Origin: Clostridia bacterium | Lineage (GTDB): Bacteria > Bacillota > Clostridia > UMGS1840 | Reading direction: 5' to 3' | Assembly: GCA_017625695.1 (NCBI GenBank) | Contig: JAGAKI010000078.1 | Coordinates: 1 to 35,434 of the forward strand | Length of the DNA: 35,434 nt | Shown here: in pieces, positions 15,477 through 24,744 of the stretch | Numbering within the stretch: position 1 is the stretch's first letter | How the letters are laid out: every line of letters starts with the position of its first letter | Translations under genes and position numbers: made by a program | Notes under the pieces: generated by a model | Told to the model about the DNA's origin: nothing | The model's database searches: none | Seen by the model: the letters and a program-made list of their open reading frames with translations, nothing else

Positions 15477-15505
15477 AGTATACCACATTCTATTCCATTA
15501 TGCAA
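15477..15505 (-). promoter_or_regulatory. Promoter of the structured RNA and cysteine-rich ORF
   Basis: On the minus strand, TTGCAT (15500-15505), a 17-nt spacer and TATACT (15477-15482). The predicted start coincides with the first base of the closing helix. Confidence 0.7.
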
Positions 15506-15773
15506 GAGTTTTTCGTTTTTTATGTTAAGGAAGCAGGGGATTTTCGATATTCCCCCTATCCCCTTTTACACGAGTGCTCAGTCTCCACACGGCTGTCCTA
15601 TCCGACGATTTAAAAACCGAAAGAAAAGATTCTACATCAGATTTTCTATAACCTGTAAAAACGTTATTGAACAACGAAACCAAAAAAATCCGCCCTTATT
15701 TTCGCAAGTGAATATGGGTGCAGGAAGACGGGAGTAAGGGATTGCGGAAATACCAGGCGGTGCTTTCTTTTTG
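15506..15773. other. Gene-free stretch
   Basis: Between the structured-RNA promoter and the repeat hairpin at 15774 I see no gene. The open frames on both strands lack ribosome sites and recognisable protein character, and the composition shifts toward G-rich, repeat-like text near 15710-15770. Confidence 0.5.
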
Positions 15774-15804
15774 GTTCTTTTCTTTGGCACCAAAGAAAAA
15801 GAAC
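15774..15804. repeat. Imperfect palindrome, probable dispersed intergenic repeat
   Basis: GTTCTTTTCTTTGG (15774-15787) pairs with the strand at 15790-15804, with one extra A and a 2-nt loop. Together with the flank from about 15720 it resembles dispersed intergenic repeats I recall from many clostridial genomes. Copy number cannot be tested from a single window. Confidence 0.45.
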
Positions 15805-15840
15805 ATATCAACTTTTTCAAACCGTTATTTATAAAAAAAA

Positions 15841-15867
15841 GAGTTGCCAAAAGGCAACTCTTTTTTT
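15841..15867. terminator. Terminator of the str operon (after tuf)
   Basis: A perfect 8-bp stem (15841-15848 with 15853-15860), loop of four, A8 before and T7 after. It functions for tuf on the minus strand and is symmetrical. Confidence 0.88.
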
Positions 15868-15878
15868 ATAAATGGTTA

Positions 15879-17081
15879 TTATTCAATAACTGCGGTAACA
15901 GCGCCGGAACCTACGGTTCTACCACCTTCACGGATAGCGAATCTTAAACCTTCTTCAATAGCGATAGGTTTAATTAATTCAACTTCCATTTCAACGTTAT
16001 CACCAGGCATGCACATTTCGGTGCCTGCGGGTAATTTGATCTGACCGGTTACGTCGGTAGTTCTGAAATAGAACTGGGGTCTGTAATCATTGAAGAAAGG
16101 AGTATGTCTACCACCTTCATCTTTGGTCAGAACGTATACCTGAGCTTTGAATTTGGTGTGGGGTTTAATGGTACCGGGTTTCGCCAATACCTGACCTCTT
16201 TCGATTTCGTTTCTCTGAACACCACGGAGCAGTAAACCAACGTTATCACCAGCTTCAGCGTAGTCCAGTAATTTTCTGAACATTTCGATACCGGTAACAA
16301 CGATTTTTCTGGATTCTTCAGCCAGACCAACCAGTTCAACTTCGTCGTTCAGGTTTAACTGACCTCTTTCTACTCTACCGGTAGCAACAGTACCACGACC
16401 GGTAATGGTGAATACGTCTTCTACAGGCATTAAGAAGGGCAGGTCAGCTTTTCTTTCCGGAGTAGGAATGTAAGCATCAACCTGATCCATCAGAGCCAGG
16501 ATGGGAGCATATTCAGGAGCAGAAGGTTCGGTAGCAGCACATTCTAATGCCATTAAAGCAGAACCGCTAACGATCGGAATATCATCGCCGGGGAATTCAT
16601 ATTCATTCAACAGTTCTCTGATTTCCATTTCAACTAATTCCAGTAATTCGGGATCGTCAACCTGGTCAGCTTTGTTCATGAATACTACGATATAGGGAAC
16701 GCCTACCTGACGAGACAGCAGGATGTGTTCTCTGGTCTGAGGCATCGGACCGTCAGCAGCAGATACAACTAAGATAGCACCGTCCATCTGAGCAGCACCG
16801 GTGATCATGTTTTTAACATAGTCAGCATGTCCGGGGCAGTCAACGTGAGCATAGTGTCTGCTATCGGTTTCATATTCTACGTGAGCGGTAGAAATGGTGA
16901 TACCTCTTTCTCTTTCTTCGGGAGCTTTGTCGATCTGATCGTAAGCTTCGTACTGAGCCTGACCTTTCATAGCCAGAACTTTGGTGATAGCTGCGGTTAA
17001 GGAAGTTTTACCGTGGTCAACGTGGCCGATAGTACCAATGTTAACGTGCGGTTTGCTTCTTTCGAATTTAGCTTTTGCCAT
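15879..17081 (-). CDS. tuf: Elongation factor Tu
   Basis: EF-Tu, 400 aa, delivers aminoacyl-tRNA to the ribosome as a GTP complex. All G motifs are canonical: [30 protein letters not shown]. Domain 2 ([15 protein letters not shown]) and domain 3 ([22 protein letters not shown]) are complete. AAGGAGG precedes ATG 17081. It is the last gene of the str operon, 81 nt behind fusA; that gap holds a small TGAAGC/GCTTCA hairpin (17100-17114) but no convincing promoter. It is the only tuf in the window. Confidence 0.98.
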   Translation of the reverse strand: MAKAKFERSKPHVNIGTIGHVDHGKTSLTAAITKVLAMKGQAQYEAYDQIDKAPEERERGITISTAHVEYETDSRHYAHVDCPGHADYVKNMITGAAQMDGAILVVSAADGPMPQTREHILLSRQVGVPYIVVFMNKADQVDDPELLELVEMEIRELLNEYEFPGDDIPIVSGSALMALECAATEPSAPEYAPILALMDQVDAYIPTPERKADLPFLMPVEDVFTITGRGTVATGRVERGQLNLNDEVELVGLAEESRKIVVTGIEMFRKLLDYAEAGDNVGLLLRGVQRNEIERGQVLAKPGTIKPHTKFKAQVYVLTKDEGGRHTPFFNDYRPQFYFRTTDVTGQIKLPAGTEMCMPGDNVEMEVELIKPIAIEEGLRFAIREGGRTVGSGAVTAVIE

Positions 17082-17162
17082 TGATAGTTTCCTCCTTCGT
17101 GAAGCATTGCTTCAAGATTTTTGTATAAATAATTTTTTTAACAAGAATAAAAGGATAATAAA

Positions 17163-19253
17163 TTATTCTTCGTCCTTTTTCGCTCTGGTAGCAACGATTT
17201 TTTCTGCAATGGACTTCGGCACTTCATCGAAGTGAGAGGGTTCCATTGTATACTGACCTCTACCCTGAGTTTTAGAACGTAAGTCAGTTGCATAACCGAA
17301 CATTTCAGACAGCGGAACATGAGCAGTAATGTTCTGAACACCACCGTTTCTTGCTTCCATACCCTGAATCTGACCACGACGGGAGTTTAAGTCACCCATA
17401 ACGTCGCCCATATAATCTTCGGGAACAACAACAACAACTTTCATGATAGGCTCTAACAGAACCGGGTTACCTTTTCTGCAGGCTTCTTTAAATGCCATAG
17501 AACCGGCAATTTTGAACGCCATTTCAGAAGAGTCAACTTCGTGGTAAGAACCATCGTACAGAGTTACTTTAACGTCTACAACGTTGTAACCTGCCAGCAC
17601 ACCAGTCTGCATTGCACCCTGGATACCGGCATCAACTGCGGGGATATATTCCTTCGGAATTGCACCACCAACGATTTTGTTAACAAATTCGTAACCAAAA
17701 CCGGGTTCCATGGGTTCAACGATAATTTTACAGTGACCGTACTGACCTTTACCACCGGACTGTCTTGCATATTTCTGTTCAACATCAACCTGCTTACGGA
17801 TGGTTTCTTTGTAGGATACCTGAGGTTTACCAACATCAGCTTCTACTTTGAATTCACGAAGCAAACGGTCAACAATGATTTCCAGATGCAATTCACCCAT
17901 ACCGGCGATAATAGTCTGACCGGTTTCTTCATCGGTGTAGGTTTTGAAAGTCGGGTCTTCTTCTGCCAGTTTTGCCAGAGCAATACCCATTTTTTCCTGA
18001 CCTGCTTTGGTTTTGGGTTCAATTGCTACACGGATAACGGGATCCGGGAATTCCATAGATTCCAGAATAACCGGAGCAGATTCGATACACAGAGTATCAC
18101 CGGTAGTGGTATTTTTCAGACCAACTGCAGCAGCGATATCACCGGAATATACTTTTTCAATATCCTGTCTGTGATTTGCGTGCATCTGCAGAATTCTACC
18201 GATTCTTTCTTTATGACCTTTGGTAGAGTTCAACACAGTGGAACCTGCATCGATCGTACCGGAATAAACTCTAAAGAAGCAGAGTTTACCAACAAAGGGG
18301 TCGGTCATAATTTTGAACGCCAACGCAGAGAAGGGTTCTTCGTCAGAAGAAGGTCTGCAAGTGGGTTCATCGGTATCGGGATTGATACCTTTAATTGCTT
18401 CGATATCAGTCGGAGCAGGCATATAGTCGATAACAGCATCTAAGAGAAGCTGAACGCCTTTGTTTCTGTAAGAAGTACCGCACAGTACGGGAACGATGGT
18501 GTTATCCAGAGTTCCTTTACGGAGTGCTTCTTTGATTTCTGCAACGGTGAGTTCTTCACCTTCCAGATATTTTTCCATTAACTCTTCAGAAGTTTCTGCA
18601 ACAGCTTCTAACAGATTGCTGTGATATTCTTCTGCTTTGTCTTTCATATCTGCGGGGATTTCTTCGATTCTTAAATCCTGACCCATGTCATCGTAGTATA
18701 CATGAGCATTCATTTCTACCAGGTCAATAATACCAACAAAGGTATCTTCTGCACCGATAGGCAACTGAATCGGAACTGCATTACAGCCAAGTCTGTCTTT
18801 CATCATGTCAACAACGTTATAGAAGTTAGCACCCATGATGTCCATTTTGTTAACATAAGCCATTCTCGGAACTTTGTAATCGTCAGCCTGTCTCCACACG
18901 GTTTCAGACTGAGGTTCAACGCCGCCTTTTGCACAGAATACAGTAACAGAACCGTCCAATACTCTTAAAGAACGCTGTACTTCAACAGTGAAGTCAACGT
19001 GACCGGGAGTATCGATGATGTTAATTCTGTGACCTTTCCACTGAGCTGTGGTAGCAGCGGAGGTAATGGTAATACCTCTTTCCTGTTCCTGAGCCATCCA
19101 GTCCATAGTAGCGGAACCTTCGTGGGTTTCACCAATTTTATGAACTCGACCGGTATAATATAAAATACGTTCGGTAGTTGTGGTCTTACCTGCATCGATA
19201 TGAGCCATAATACCGATATTTCTGGTTTTTTCCAATGAAAATTCTCTTGCCAT
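17163..19253 (-). CDS. fusA: Elongation factor G
   Basis: The canonical EF-G, 696 aa, catalyses ribosomal translocation and, with RRF, recycling. The G motifs are intact: [19 protein letters not shown] (P-loop), [11 protein letters not shown] (switch I), DTPGHVDF (G3), VNKMD (G4). Domains II to V are complete ([52 protein letters not shown]). AAGGAAGTGAG precedes ATG 19253. It follows rpsG in the standard str order and is distinct from the divergent EF-G-like protein at 29239-31311. Confidence 0.98.
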   Translation of the reverse strand: MAREFSLEKTRNIGIMAHIDAGKTTTTERILYYTGRVHKIGETHEGSATMDWMAQEQERGITITSAATTAQWKGHRINIIDTPGHVDFTVEVQRSLRVLDGSVTVFCAKGGVEPQSETVWRQADDYKVPRMAYVNKMDIMGANFYNVVDMMKDRLGCNAVPIQLPIGAEDTFVGIIDLVEMNAHVYYDDMGQDLRIEEIPADMKDKAEEYHSNLLEAVAETSEELMEKYLEGEELTVAEIKEALRKGTLDNTIVPVLCGTSYRNKGVQLLLDAVIDYMPAPTDIEAIKGINPDTDEPTCRPSSDEEPFSALAFKIMTDPFVGKLCFFRVYSGTIDAGSTVLNSTKGHKERIGRILQMHANHRQDIEKVYSGDIAAAVGLKNTTTGDTLCIESAPVILESMEFPDPVIRVAIEPKTKAGQEKMGIALAKLAEEDPTFKTYTDEETGQTIIAGMGELHLEIIVDRLLREFKVEADVGKPQVSYKETIRKQVDVEQKYARQSGGKGQYGHCKIIVEPMEPGFGYEFVNKIVGGAIPKEYIPAVDAGIQGAMQTGVLAGYNVVDVKVTLYDGSYHEVDSSEMAFKIAGSMAFKEACRKGNPVLLEPIMKVVVVVPEDYMGDVMGDLNSRRGQIQGMEARNGGVQNITAHVPLSEMFGYATDLRSKTQGRGQYTMEPSHFDEVPKSIAEKIVATRAKKDEE

Positions 19254-19341
19254 GCTTTACTCACTTCCTTTCTATTGAGTAAAGGCAAACGGGAATGTTT
19301 GATTCCCGCTGTGCCCAATGTGTCAACTTGCTAATAAAAAA

Positions 19342-19812
19342 TTAGAATCTGTAGTGAGAGAATGCTTTGTTAGCTTCTGCCATTTTATGCATTTCGTCTC
19401 TTTTCTTAACTGCACCGCCGGTGCTGTTGATAGCATCTAAGATTTCGTTAGCCAATCTTTCTTTCATGGTTCTTTCGCTACGTTTTCTGGAATACAGAGT
19501 AATCCATCTTAAGCCTAAAGTCTGTCTTCTGTCAGGACGAACTTCGATGGGCACCTGATAGGTAGCACCACCCACACGTCTTGCTTTAACTTCTAATACA
19601 GGCATAACGTTATTCATTGCTTCTAAGAATACGGATAAGGGTTCTTTTCCGGTTTTTTCCTGAATAATTTCAAAAGCACCATAAACAATTTTCTGGGCTA
19701 CACCTTTTTTACCGTCAATCATAACGTTGTTGATTAATCTGGTTACGATTTTATCATTGTACAACGGATCGGGTAAAACGTCTCTTTTTACTACATTACC
19801 TCTTCTCGGCAC
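19342..19812 (-). CDS. rpsG: 30S ribosomal protein S7
   Basis: S7, 156 aa, nucleates assembly of the 30S head and contacts the E-site t[52 protein letters not shown] and the C-terminal [15 protein letters not shown] are family hallmarks. The start codon is GTG (19812), with AGGGGGAAG upstream. The gap to rpsL is an unusually long 203 nt and contains a long foldable dyad (19897-19957). In E. coli, S7 represses its own synthesis by binding the S12-S7 intercistronic RNA, and a similar control is possible here. Confidence 0.97.
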   Translation of the reverse strand: MPRRGNVVKRDVLPDPLYNDKIVTRLINNVMIDGKKGVAQKIVYGAFEIIQEKTGKEPLSVFLEAMNNVMPVLEVKARRVGGATYQVPIEVRPDRRQTLGLRWITLYSRKRSERTMKERLANEILDAINSTGGAVKKRDEMHKMAEANKAFSHYRF

Positions 19813-19896
19813 TGTACTTCCCCCTTTCTAAGGATAAATCATATAATTTTATCGGGTACTCAAGCTTCGCCAAACGTTTCATTTGACTTATCTTGT

Positions 19897-19957
19897 TAGT
19901 GCTGGTGACGAACATCTTAATTATAATGAAAAATAACGAAGATTCGCACTTGCACTA
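19897..19957 (-). promoter_or_regulatory. Long interrupted stem-loop in the rpsL-rpsG gap
   Basis: TAGTGC (19897-19902) pairs with GCACTA (19952-19957), then GTG/CAC, CGA/TCG and ATC/GAT pairs continue the stem across small internal loops. A second perfect palindrome, TCGTAC-aaa-GTACGA, lies at 19970-19984. Neither has a T-run, so mRNA-level control (S7 site) or RNA processing is likelier than termination. Confidence 0.45.
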
Positions 19958-20015
19958 TTTAGTTGGTTCTCGTACAAAGTACGAATAAAGTTTCCAAATA
20001 AGTTATGCAGCTTTA

Positions 20016-20438
20016 TTATTTCGCAGCTTTTTTCGGTCTTTTAGCACCGTATTTGGATCTGGACTGATTTCTGTTTGCAACACCCTGAGTATCCAAGGTA
20101 CCACGGATGATATGATATCTAACACCGGGTAAGTCTTTTACTCTACCGCCTCTGATCATAACAACGCTGTGTTCCTGCAGGTTATGACCGATACCGGGGA
20201 TGTAAGCAGACACTTCAATACCATTGGTCAGTCTTACTCTGGCAATTTTACGAAGTGCAGAGTTCGGTTTTTTAGGCGTCATGGTTTTAACAGCTGTACA
20301 TACTCCTCTTTTCTGCGGGGAAGAGATGTCAGTTGCCTGCTTTTTCAAGGTATTTAAACCTTTCTGAAGAGCAGGTGCAGTAGACTTGGTAACAGCTACC
20401 TGTCTGCCTTTTCTAACTAATTGGCTGAATGTAGGCAT
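20016..20438 (-). CDS. rpsL: 30S ribosomal protein S12
   Basis: S12, 140 aa, shapes the decoding centre. The sequence has [12 protein letters not shown] at the start, [45 protein letters not shown] with the conserved methylthiolated-Asp region, and [11 protein letters not shown] at the end. The streptomycin-relevant Lys residues in KKPNSALRK are wild type. AAAGGAG precedes ATG 20438. It is second in the str operon behind the L7Ae-like gene, separated from it by about 200 nt that may carry an internal promoter (20469-20497). Confidence 0.98.
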   Translation of the reverse strand: MPTFSQLVRKGRQVAVTKSTAPALQKGLNTLKKQATDISSPQKRGVCTAVKTMTPKKPNSALRKIARVRLTNGIEVSAYIPGIGHNLQEHSVVMIRGGRVKDLPGVRYHIIRGTLDTQGVANRNQSRSKYGAKRPKKAAK

Positions 20439-20468
20439 CTTGTTTCTCCTTTCATTAAAAATTAAAAT

Positions 20469-20497
20469 GTTCTACCAGGCAATCTGCCTGTTTTCAA
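20469..20497 (-). promoter_or_regulatory. Possible internal promoter before rpsL with a palindrome in its spacer
   Basis: On the minus strand, TTGAAA (20492-20497), a 17-nt spacer and TAGAAC (20469-20474). The spacer is almost entirely the palindrome CAGGCA-atc-TGCCTG (plus strand, 20476-20490). It could be a promoter with an operator, or simply a leader hairpin. Confidence 0.35.
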
Positions 20498-20566
20498 GGT
20501 TTTTTAACTTAAAAACCCCAAAAACAAACGGATTGCATAACAAAGTCCGGAAATAAAAAATGGCGT

Positions 20567-20590
20567 GTAAGGGCAGAATTCTCCCCTTAC
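20567..20590 (-). terminator. Weak terminator or attenuator between the L7Ae-like gene and rpsL
   Basis: GTAAGGG (20567-20573) and CCCTTAC (20584-20590) enclose AGAATTCT, itself self-complementary. A run of six T's follows on the minus strand, but only after several bases, so termination would be partial. Confidence 0.35.
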
Positions 20591-20639
20591 AACAAGGAAG
20601 TTTATTAAAAATGATTTTAAAAACCGGTACCTTCTTTTG

Positions 20640-20882
20640 CTATTTCAACACAACGGCAACTGACGCATCCACGTCAATCTGACAAAGATGACCAAGCTCT
20701 TTTTTGGTAGAAACCCTTATAACAGGAACCTGTTTTTTCTCACACAAACGAAGAAACGGTTCAGAAATGTTCGGCGCAACTCCTTCTGCCACATAGGCAG
20801 TCAGGACCACCCCGTCATTCACCGCTTTGGTACACTGTTTGATTCCGACAAGTCTTTGTCCATCCGATAAGGAGGATAGCAT
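20640..20882 (-). CDS. rplGB: Ribosomal protein L7Ae-like (YbxF type), K-turn binding
   Basis: An 80-residue L7Ae/L30e/S12e/Gadd45 fold protein. The segment LVGIKQCTKAVNDGVVLTAYVAEGVAP aligns with the B. subtilis YbxF opening (GTKQTVKALKRG), and KKELGHLCQIDVDASVAVVL with its end. YbxF binds kink-turn RNA. Its position between rpoC and rpsL is exactly that of the Firmicutes str locus. The start is ATG 20882. Its strong promoter (20910-20938) lies downstream of an rpoC terminator hairpin, so it heads the str operon here. Confidence 0.93.
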   Translation of the reverse strand: MLSSLSDGQRLVGIKQCTKAVNDGVVLTAYVAEGVAPNISEPFLRLCEKKQVPVIRVSTKKELGHLCQIDVDASVAVVLK

Positions 20883-20909
20883 AAAAAGAACACCACTTCC
20901 TGATATGAT

Positions 20910-20938
20910 ATATTAACACGAAAGTGTCAAAATGTCAA
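20910..20938 (-). promoter_or_regulatory. Main promoter of the str operon
   Basis: On the minus strand, TTGACA (20933-20938), a 17-nt spacer and TAATAT (20910-20915). It precedes the L7Ae-like gene. Confidence 0.8.
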
Positions 20939-21005
20939 TATTTTTATGAATTTTTTTCTTTTTTTTAAGTTTTTCCAAAAAGAAATGAAAAAACTAAAAT
21001 CCAAA

Positions 21006-21043
21006 GTTTGTCACCAAAGGCTTACCTGCCTTTGGTGACAAAC
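21006..21043 (-). terminator. Strong stem-loop after rpoC
   Basis: A perfect 16-bp stem (21006-21021 with 21028-21043) and 6-nt loop, 13 nt past the rpoC stop. The minus-strand flank is T-rich but not a clean T-run. It is probably a terminator, or an RNA-processing site if rpoC and the str operon are read together. Confidence 0.65.
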
Positions 21044-21056
21044 CCGGGAACATTGG

Positions 21057-24000
21057 TTACGCTTCTTCTGCCATCTGGTAAACTGCTTCAGGTTCTTCTG
21101 CTTTTTCGGTAACGGAGTTATATCCCGTATTCTGATACTTCTGCATACCGGTACCTGCAGGAATCAGCTTACCTAAGATAACATTTTCTTTCAAGCCGTT
21201 CAGCGGGTCGATTTTTCCTTTGATTGCTGCATCGGTCAGAACCTTGGTGGTTTCCTGGAAGGATGCTGCAGACAGGAAGGAATCGGTTGCCAGAGATGCT
21301 TTGGTGATACCCAGTAAAGTGATTTCACCGGTTGCTTCCTTGCCGCCTTGGGCTCTTACTTTTTCATTCTGTTCGTTGAATTCCACCATATCCACTAAAG
21401 AGCCGGGGAACATTGTGGTATCGCCGTTATCATCCACACGGATTTTTCTCATCATCTGACGAACAATAACTTCGATATGTTTATCGTTGATATCAACCCC
21501 CTGGAGACGGTAAACTCTCTGAACTTCGGAAATTAAGTATTCCCAAACGGAGAATTTGCCTTTGATGCGGAGTACATCGTGAGGATTGATAGGACCTTCG
21601 GTCAAAGGATCACCGGCTTCAATGTAGCTGCCATCGGTAACCTTAATCTGAGAACCGTAAGGAATTTTGTAGGTTTTTGCTTCGCCTTCATCAGACACAA
21701 CTGTAACTTCTCTCTTATGGTCAGTTACAACAGAAACCTTACCGGACAGTTCGGAAATTTCGGTACAGCCCTTGGGTTTTCTTGCTTCAAAGAGTTCTTC
21801 AACTCTGGGAAGACCCTGGGTAATATCGCCACCCGCAACACCACCGGTGTGGAAGGTTCTCATAGTTAACTGGGTACCCGGTTCCCCGATGGACTGTGCT
21901 GCGATGATACCAACCGCTTCCCCGATGGAAATGGGAGTACCGCTGGCAAGGTTTGCACCGTAACATTTTGCACAGACACCGATTTTGGATTTACAACCCA
22001 ATACAGAACGGATTTTCACCGATTTGATGTTGTTTTCTTCGCAGATTTTTTCGATTTCCAACGCTTTTGTTTTGGAAATCATAGTATTGGTATCACAGAT
22101 AACTTCGCCGGATTTCGGATCAACGAAATCGTTGATTAAATATCTGCCGATGAGTCTTTCGTGTAAGGGCTCGATACCTTTGATTGCTTCTACATCCAGA
22201 CCGTCGTGAGAACCGCAATCCATTTCGCGGATGATAACATCCTGAGAAACGTCAACCAGTCTTCTGGTTAAGTAACCGGAGTCAGCGGTACGGAGTGCGG
22301 TATCGGCAAGACCTTTACGAGCACCGTGAGAAGAAATGAAGTATTCCAATACGTTCAGACCTTCACGGAAGTTTGCACGAATGGGGATTTCAACGGTTTT
22401 ACCGGAGGTATCCGCCATCAGACCACGCATACCTGCCAGCTGACGAATCTGACTCTTACTACCACGGGCACCGGAGTCCGCCATCATAAAGATGGGGTTG
22501 GTTGCTTTCAGGTTATCCATCAGAGCGTCGGTAACATCGTCGATGGTATTGGTCCATAAGTCGATTACCTTGTTGTATCTATCCTCTTCAGTTAACAAAC
22601 CACGTTTAAATTTCTTTTCAACGTCTTTGATTTTATCTTCGGTTTCGTGGATGAGTTTCCATTTGGTAATGGGAACTTCCATATCCGCAACCCCAACAGT
22701 GATAGCACCACGGGTGGAATATTTGTAACCGTTTTTCTTGATATCATCCAATACAACAGCAGTTTCGGTGATGCCGTGTACTTCGATACATTTTTCAATG
22801 ATTTTACCCAAAGCTTTTTTGTCAGCATTGAACTGAACTTCCAGATCCAGAATGGTATCTTCGTTGGTTCTGTCCACAAAACCTAAATCCTGAGGAATGT
22901 AGCTGTTGAAGATGATTCTTCCCACGGTTGCATCCAGTACTTTGGAGTAGGTTTTACCGTCAATTTCTTTGGTGCTTCTTACTTTAATGGGAGCGTGCAG
23001 ACCAACTACGCCGTTTTCGTATGCCAGCATTGCTTCATCGAAGCTGGAGAACGCTTTACCCACGCCGGGTTCATCCTCGTTAACGATGGTCAGATAATAG
23101 CTTCCCAAAATCATATCCTGGGTAGGAACGGTAACAGGTTTACCATCCTGGGGTTTTAAGAGGTTATTTGCAGAAAGCATCAAAAATCTTGCTTCCGCCT
23201 GAGCTTCTGCAGATAAGGGTACATGAACCGCCATCTGGTCACCGTCAAAGTCTGCGTTGTACGCAGTACATACCAACGGATGCAGTCTTAACGCTTTACC
23301 GTCTACCAGAACGGGTTCAAACGCCTGGATACCCAGTCTGTGCAGAGTGGGTGCACGGTTCAGAAGAACAGGATGTTCTTTGATAACCTCTGCTAAAATA
23401 TCCCAAACTTCGTCATTCACACGTTCTACCATTCTCTTTGCAGATTTGATATTGTGTGCTTTACCGGAATCGTGCAGACGTTTCATTACGAAAGGTTTGA
23501 ACAATTCCAATGCCATTTCTTTGGGCAGACCGCACTGATATATTTTCAGTTCAGGACCTACTACGATAACCGAACGACCGGAATAGTCCACACGTTTCCC
23601 CAGCAAGTTCTGACGGAAACGGCCCTGTTTTCCTTTTAATAAATCGGAAAGAGATTTTAAGGGACGGTTACCGGGACCGGTTACAGGTTTGCCGCGACGG
23701 CCGTTATCAATCAATGCGTCAACCGCTTCCTGAAGCATTCTCTTTTCGTTTCTTACAATAATTTCAGGTGCATTTAATTCCAACAGCTTTTTCAGACGGT
23801 TGTTACGGTTGATAACACGTCTGTACAAATCGTTTAAGTCAGAGGCTGCAAATCTGCCGCCATCCAACTGCACCATCGGTCTTAAATCAGGCGGAATAAC
23901 AGGCAGAACTTCCAGAATCATCCATTCGGGCTTGTTTCCGGACAGACGGAAAGATTCTACTGCTTCCAGACGTTTCATCTGTTTGGTACGCTTCTGTCCC

Positions 24001-24650
24001 TGACCGGTGGTAGAAGCGATTTCTTCTTTTAATTCCTGAGACAATTTATCTAAATCTAAGTTGCGAAGCAGAGTCTGTACTGCTTCCGCACCCATACCTG
24101 CCTGGAATTTGTCACCGTATTTTTCTCTTGCTTCCTGATATTCTGCATTGGACAGAATCTGATTCAGAGAAAGGTCGGTGTTTTTACCGGGATCGGTTAC
24201 GATATAAGCTGCAAAATATAATACGTTTTCCAGATATTTCGGAGAGATATCCAGAAGCAAGCCCATTCTGGAGGGAATTCCTTTGAAATACCAGATGTGA
24301 GATACAGGAGTTGCCAAAGTGATGTGACCCATTCTTTCACGTCTTACTTTGGATTTGGTTACTTCAACGCCGCATCGGTCACAAACAATCCCTTTATAAC
24401 GGATTCTTTTATACTTTCCGCAGTGACATTCCCAGTCTCTGGTGGGACCAAAGATACGTTCGCAGAACAAACCGTCTTTTTCCGGTTTCTGGGTTCTGTA
24501 GTTGATGGTTTCGGGTTTCTTTACTTCCCCATAGGACCAATCCAGAACATCTTCAGGAGAACACAAACCTACTTTGATAGACTCAAAGCTATTAAATTCT
24601 ACCTTAGTGTCTTTTTTCACTTCGCTTGTATTTAATTCCATATTTGACAT
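21057..24650 (-). CDS. rpoC: RNA polymerase subunit beta'
   Basis: RpoC, 1197 aa, the bacterial RNA polymerase largest subunit in its Firmicutes form, without large lineage inserts. The zinc-binding [20 protein letters not shown] lies near residue 75, and the catalytic Mg loop NADFDGD is at residues 465-471. The bridge-helix and trigger-loop region includes [25 protein letters not shown], followed by the second zinc cluster context ([14 protein letters not shown]). AAAGGATGAG precedes ATG 24650. It is 94 nt behind rpoB in the same transcript. Confidence 0.98.
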   Translation of the reverse strand: MSNMELNTSEVKKDTKVEFNSFESIKVGLCSPEDVLDWSYGEVKKPETINYRTQKPEKDGLFCERIFGPTRDWECHCGKYKRIRYKGIVCDRCGVEVTKSKVRRERMGHITLATPVSHIWYFKGIPSRMGLLLDISPKYLENVLYFAAYIVTDPGKNTDLSLNQILSNAEYQEAREKYGDKFQAGMGAEAVQTLLRNLDLDKLSQELKEEIASTTGQGQKRTKQMKRLEAVESFRLSGNKPEWMILEVLPVIPPDLRPMVQLDGGRFAASDLNDLYRRVINRNNRLKKLLELNAPEIIVRNEKRMLQEAVDALIDNGRRGKPVTGPGNRPLKSLSDLLKGKQGRFRQNLLGKRVDYSGRSVIVVGPELKIYQCGLPKEMALELFKPFVMKRLHDSGKAHNIKSAKRMVERVNDEVWDILAEVIKEHPVLLNRAPTLHRLGIQAFEPVLVDGKALRLHPLVCTAYNADFDGDQMAVHVPLSAEAQAEARFLMLSANNLLKPQDGKPVTVPTQDMILGSYYLTIVNEDEPGVGKAFSSFDEAMLAYENGVVGLHAPIKVRSTKEIDGKTYSKVLDATVGRIIFNSYIPQDLGFVDRTNEDTILDLEVQFNADKKALGKIIEKCIEVHGITETAVVLDDIKKNGYKYSTRGAITVGVADMEVPITKWKLIHETEDKIKDVEKKFKRGLLTEEDRYNKVIDLWTNTIDDVTDALMDNLKATNPIFMMADSGARGSKSQIRQLAGMRGLMADTSGKTVEIPIRANFREGLNVLEYFISSHGARKGLADTALRTADSGYLTRRLVDVSQDVIIREMDCGSHDGLDVEAIKGIEPLHERLIGRYLINDFVDPKSGEVICDTNTMISKTKALEIEKICEENNIKSVKIRSVLGCKSKIGVCAKCYGANLASGTPISIGEAVGIIAAQSIGEPGTQLTMRTFHTGGVAGGDITQGLPRVEELFEARKPKGCTEISELSGKVSVVTDHKREVTVVSDEGEAKTYKIPYGSQIKVTDGSYIEAGDPLTEGPINPHDVLRIKGKFSVWEYLISEVQRVYRLQGVDINDKHIEVIVRQMMRKIRVDDNGDTTMFPGSLVDMVEFNEQNEKVRAQGGKEATGEITLLGITKASLATDSFLSAASFQETTKVLTDAAIKGKIDPLNGLKENVILGKLIPAGTGMQKYQNTGYNSVTEKAEEPEAVYQMAEEA

Positions 24651-24744
24651 TTACTCTCATCCTTTACTAAAGTTTTACCTATTCCTACTGTAACACATAA
24701 GTGAGCTGCCGGGGCGGGCATATCCGCCCGACAGTACGTGGTGA

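Noticed and set aside
15396-15737. 113-codon plus-strand frame between the structured RNA and tuf
   Set aside because: It overlaps the structured RNA and its promoter on the other strand, lacks a ribosome site and has no protein-like pattern.
15632-15850. 72-codon minus-strand frame reading through the repeat before tuf
   Set aside because: It is a typical spurious frame made by the repeat palindrome, it runs into the tuf terminator, and it has no ribosome site.
17541-18443. 300-codon open frame on the plus strand opposite fusA
   Set aside because: It is antisense to the highly conserved fusA gene, has no promoter or ribosome site, and has Phe/Thr/Cys-rich composition typical of an antisense shadow.
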